Assembly: GCA_005883905.1 (NCBI GenBank)
Contig: VAYD01000024.1
Span: 2,820-15,488 of the forward strand
Direction of reading: 5' to 3'
Source: Actinomycetota bacterium
GTDB taxonomy: Bacteria; Actinomycetota; Thermoleophilia; Solirubrobacterales; Solirubrobacteraceae
DNA length: 12,669 nt
Shown: positions 11,533-12,669 of the stretch, one piece after another
Position numbering within the stretch: position 1 is the first letter of the stretch
Layout of the letters: each line of letters begins with the position of its first letter
Translations under genes and position numbers: made by a program
Notes under the pieces: generated by a model
Databases searched by the model: none
What the model saw: the letters and a program-made list of their open reading frames with translations, nothing else
What the model was told of the DNA's origin: nothing

Positions 11533-12476
11533 GCGCGACCGTCGCCGAAGCCCCTGCCGCCCCAACTCGAGGCGCCCCGAAGTCCGAGACCGATCGAGCA
11601 AAGGCCGAGCGCAAGCTCGCGTGGTACCTGTGTGCGCCGGCGGTGATCGTGATGCTCGCGGTCACGGCGTATCCGATCCTCTACGCCGTCTACCTCTCAC
11701 TGCTGCGCGCGGACCTGCGCTTCCCGAACGACCGCACCTGGAACGGGCTCAACAACTACAAGAGCGTCCTGAGCTCGTCGCTGTGGTGGAGCGACGTCTG
11801 GCACACCGTCTTGATCACCGTCGTCTCGGTGACGTTCGAGCTCGCGCTCGGCATGGCCCTCGCGCTGATCATGCACCGCGCGATCTTCGGCCGCGGTCTG
11901 GTCCGGACCTCCGCGCTGATCCCGTACGGCATCGTCACCGTCGTCGCGGCGTTCGCCTGGCGGTTCGCGTGGTCCTCGGCGGTCGGCGGCTTCGTGCCCA
12001 AGGCCCTGGGGATGGACTTCGACCCGCTCGATCCGACCCACCCGTTCTGGAACTACTTCGTGGTGATAGCGACCGAGATCTGGAAGACGACGCCGTTCAT
12101 GGCGCTCCTGCTCCTCGCCGGCCTGACGCTCGTGCCCGAGGAGCTGCAGGAGGCGGCGCGCGTGGATGGCGCCTCGGCCTGGCAGCGCTTCTGGAAGATC
12201 ACGATCCCGCTGATGAAGCCGGCGATCCTTGTCGCGCTGCTGTTCCGCACGCTCGACGCGTTCCGGATCTTCGACTCGGCCTACATCATCTCCAACGGCC
12301 CGAACCCACACCTCGAGACGGTTTCGATCCTGGGCTACAACCAGCTGCTCAACCGGCTGAATCTCGGGCTCGGCTCCGCGGTCTCCATCCTGATCTTCCT
12401 CTGCGTGGTGTTGATCGCGTTCGTGTTCGTCAAGGGCTTCGGTACGTCCCTGGCACAGCAGCGAGGTGAGAGATGA
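11529..12476 (+). CDS. Sugar ABC transporter permease 1 (MalF/SugA type)
   Basis: This is the first membrane subunit of the importer (315 residues). A charged cytoplasmic N-terminus (residues 1-30) is followed by about six hydrophobic helices at roughly 31-58, 93-117, 126-149, 173-200, 232-248 and 283-304. The EAA loop that docks on the ATPase is at about 205-231 (EELQEAARVDGASAWQRFW, then KITIPLMKP). This layout is standard for the binding-protein-dependent permeases of trehalose, maltose and related sugars. Its ATG overlaps the binding-protein stop (ATGA), and its own TGA overlaps the next ATG in the same way. The three genes must be one translationally coupled operon. No ATPase gene is visible; it is either to the right of the window or shared from elsewhere. 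Confidence 0.94.
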   Translation: MSATVAEAPAAPTRGAPKSETDRAKAERKLAWYLCAPAVIVMLAVTAYPILYAVYLSLLRADLRFPNDRTWNGLNNYKSVLSSSLWWSDVWHTVLITVVSVTFELALGMALALIMHRAIFGRGLVRTSALIPYGIVTVVAAFAWRFAWSSAVGGFVPKALGMDFDPLDPTHPFWNYFVVIATEIWKTTPFMALLLLAGLTLVPEELQEAARVDGASAWQRFWKITIPLMKPAILVALLFRTLDAFRIFDSAYIISNGPNPHLETVSILGYNQLLNRLNLGLGSAVSILIFLCVVLIAFVFVKGFGTSLAQQRGER

Positions 12477-12669
12477 ACGACCGGTCACGCTTCCAGCAGC
12501 TCTTCGGCTGGGGGACCGCGAACACCTGCGTGATCATCTTCGCGCTGTTCCCGATCTTCTGGATCACGATGCTGTCGTTCAAGTCGGCGGGGACGATCGC
12601 CGATGGCCGGCTGATCCCGAAGGACTGGTCGACGGAGAACTACTCCCAGATCTTCAAGCAGTCGATCTT
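12473..12669 (+). CDS. Sugar ABC transporter permease 2 (MalG/SugB type), 5' part only
   Basis: The first 65 codons are visible before the window ends. They show a short polar start (MNDRSRFQQLFGWG), a hydrophobic helix at about 17-35 (CVIIFALFPIFWITMLSF), then a periplasmic stretch (IPKDWSTENYSQIF) characteristic of the MalG/SugB-type partner permease. The ATG at 12473 overlaps the permease-1 stop by 4 nt. A GAGGTGAG ribosome binding site lies at 12463-12470. With permease 1 it should form the heterodimeric channel of the importer. The EAA motif lies outside the window, so the call rests on the N-terminus and the operon context. Confidence 0.88.
   Translation, partial: MNDRSRFQQLFGWGTANTCVIIFALFPIFWITMLSFKSAGTIADGRLIPKDWSTENYSQIFKQSI

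Overview
The window is very GC-rich, densely packed chromosomal DNA. Its GC-ending codons, frequent GTG/TTG starts, 4-nt ATGA gene overlaps, TANNNT-type -10 elements just upstream of start codons, and mycobacterial-type SerC and long-form SerA all suggest a high-GC actinobacterium. A Solirubrobacterales/Thermoleophilia-like lineage is plausible, but that placement is inferred from style, not from a database search. I see no mobile element, CRISPR array, tRNA or rRNA. The high GC leaves long spurious reading frames open on both strands; only the frames with recognisable protein families are annotated.

Layout. (1) Positions 1-2872 hold a menaquinone block. menB and menA are on the minus strand (menA runs off the left edge) and menE is divergent on the plus strand. 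menB and menE appear to fire from one very compact two-way promoter whose two -10 hexamers share a TA step, and both may be leaderless. A UbiE-like class I methyltransferase follows menE after 14 bp. (2) Positions 3739-4584 hold a minus-strand lipoprotein with two copies of a cupredoxin-like fold. It is divergent from ilvC (ketol-acid reductoisomerase, branched-chain amino acid synthesis). (3) A small DUF202 membrane protein is convergent with ilvC; their stop codons share one CTAG. (4) Positions 6010-6085 form a ZTP (pfl) riboswitch in the leader of serC-serA, the phosphorylated serine pathway. A GH13 alpha-glucosidase-like gene begins 2 bp after serA on a TTG codon. (5) From 10300 to the right edge is a carbohydrate ABC importer: solute-binding lipoprotein, permease 1 and a truncated permease 2, joined by ATGA overlaps. 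It resembles LpqY-SugAB trehalose/maltose-type systems.

How the parts work together. MenE makes O-succinylbenzoyl-CoA, MenB cyclises it to dihydroxynaphthoyl-CoA, and MenA prenylates the resulting dihydroxynaphthoate; the neighbouring methyltransferase is a possible but unproven final step. SerA and SerC convert 3-phosphoglycerate to phosphoserine. The riboswitch would link this output to ZTP, the alarm signal for 10-formyl-tetrahydrofolate shortage, which makes sense because serine is the main one-carbon donor. The GH13 enzyme sits between the serine genes and the sugar importer. By function it probably belongs with the importer, although its translation is positioned to depend on serA.

The best candidate for something new is the ZTP riboswitch driving serC-serA with a glucosidase as passenger. 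Second is the shared-TA divergent promoter of menB/menE.
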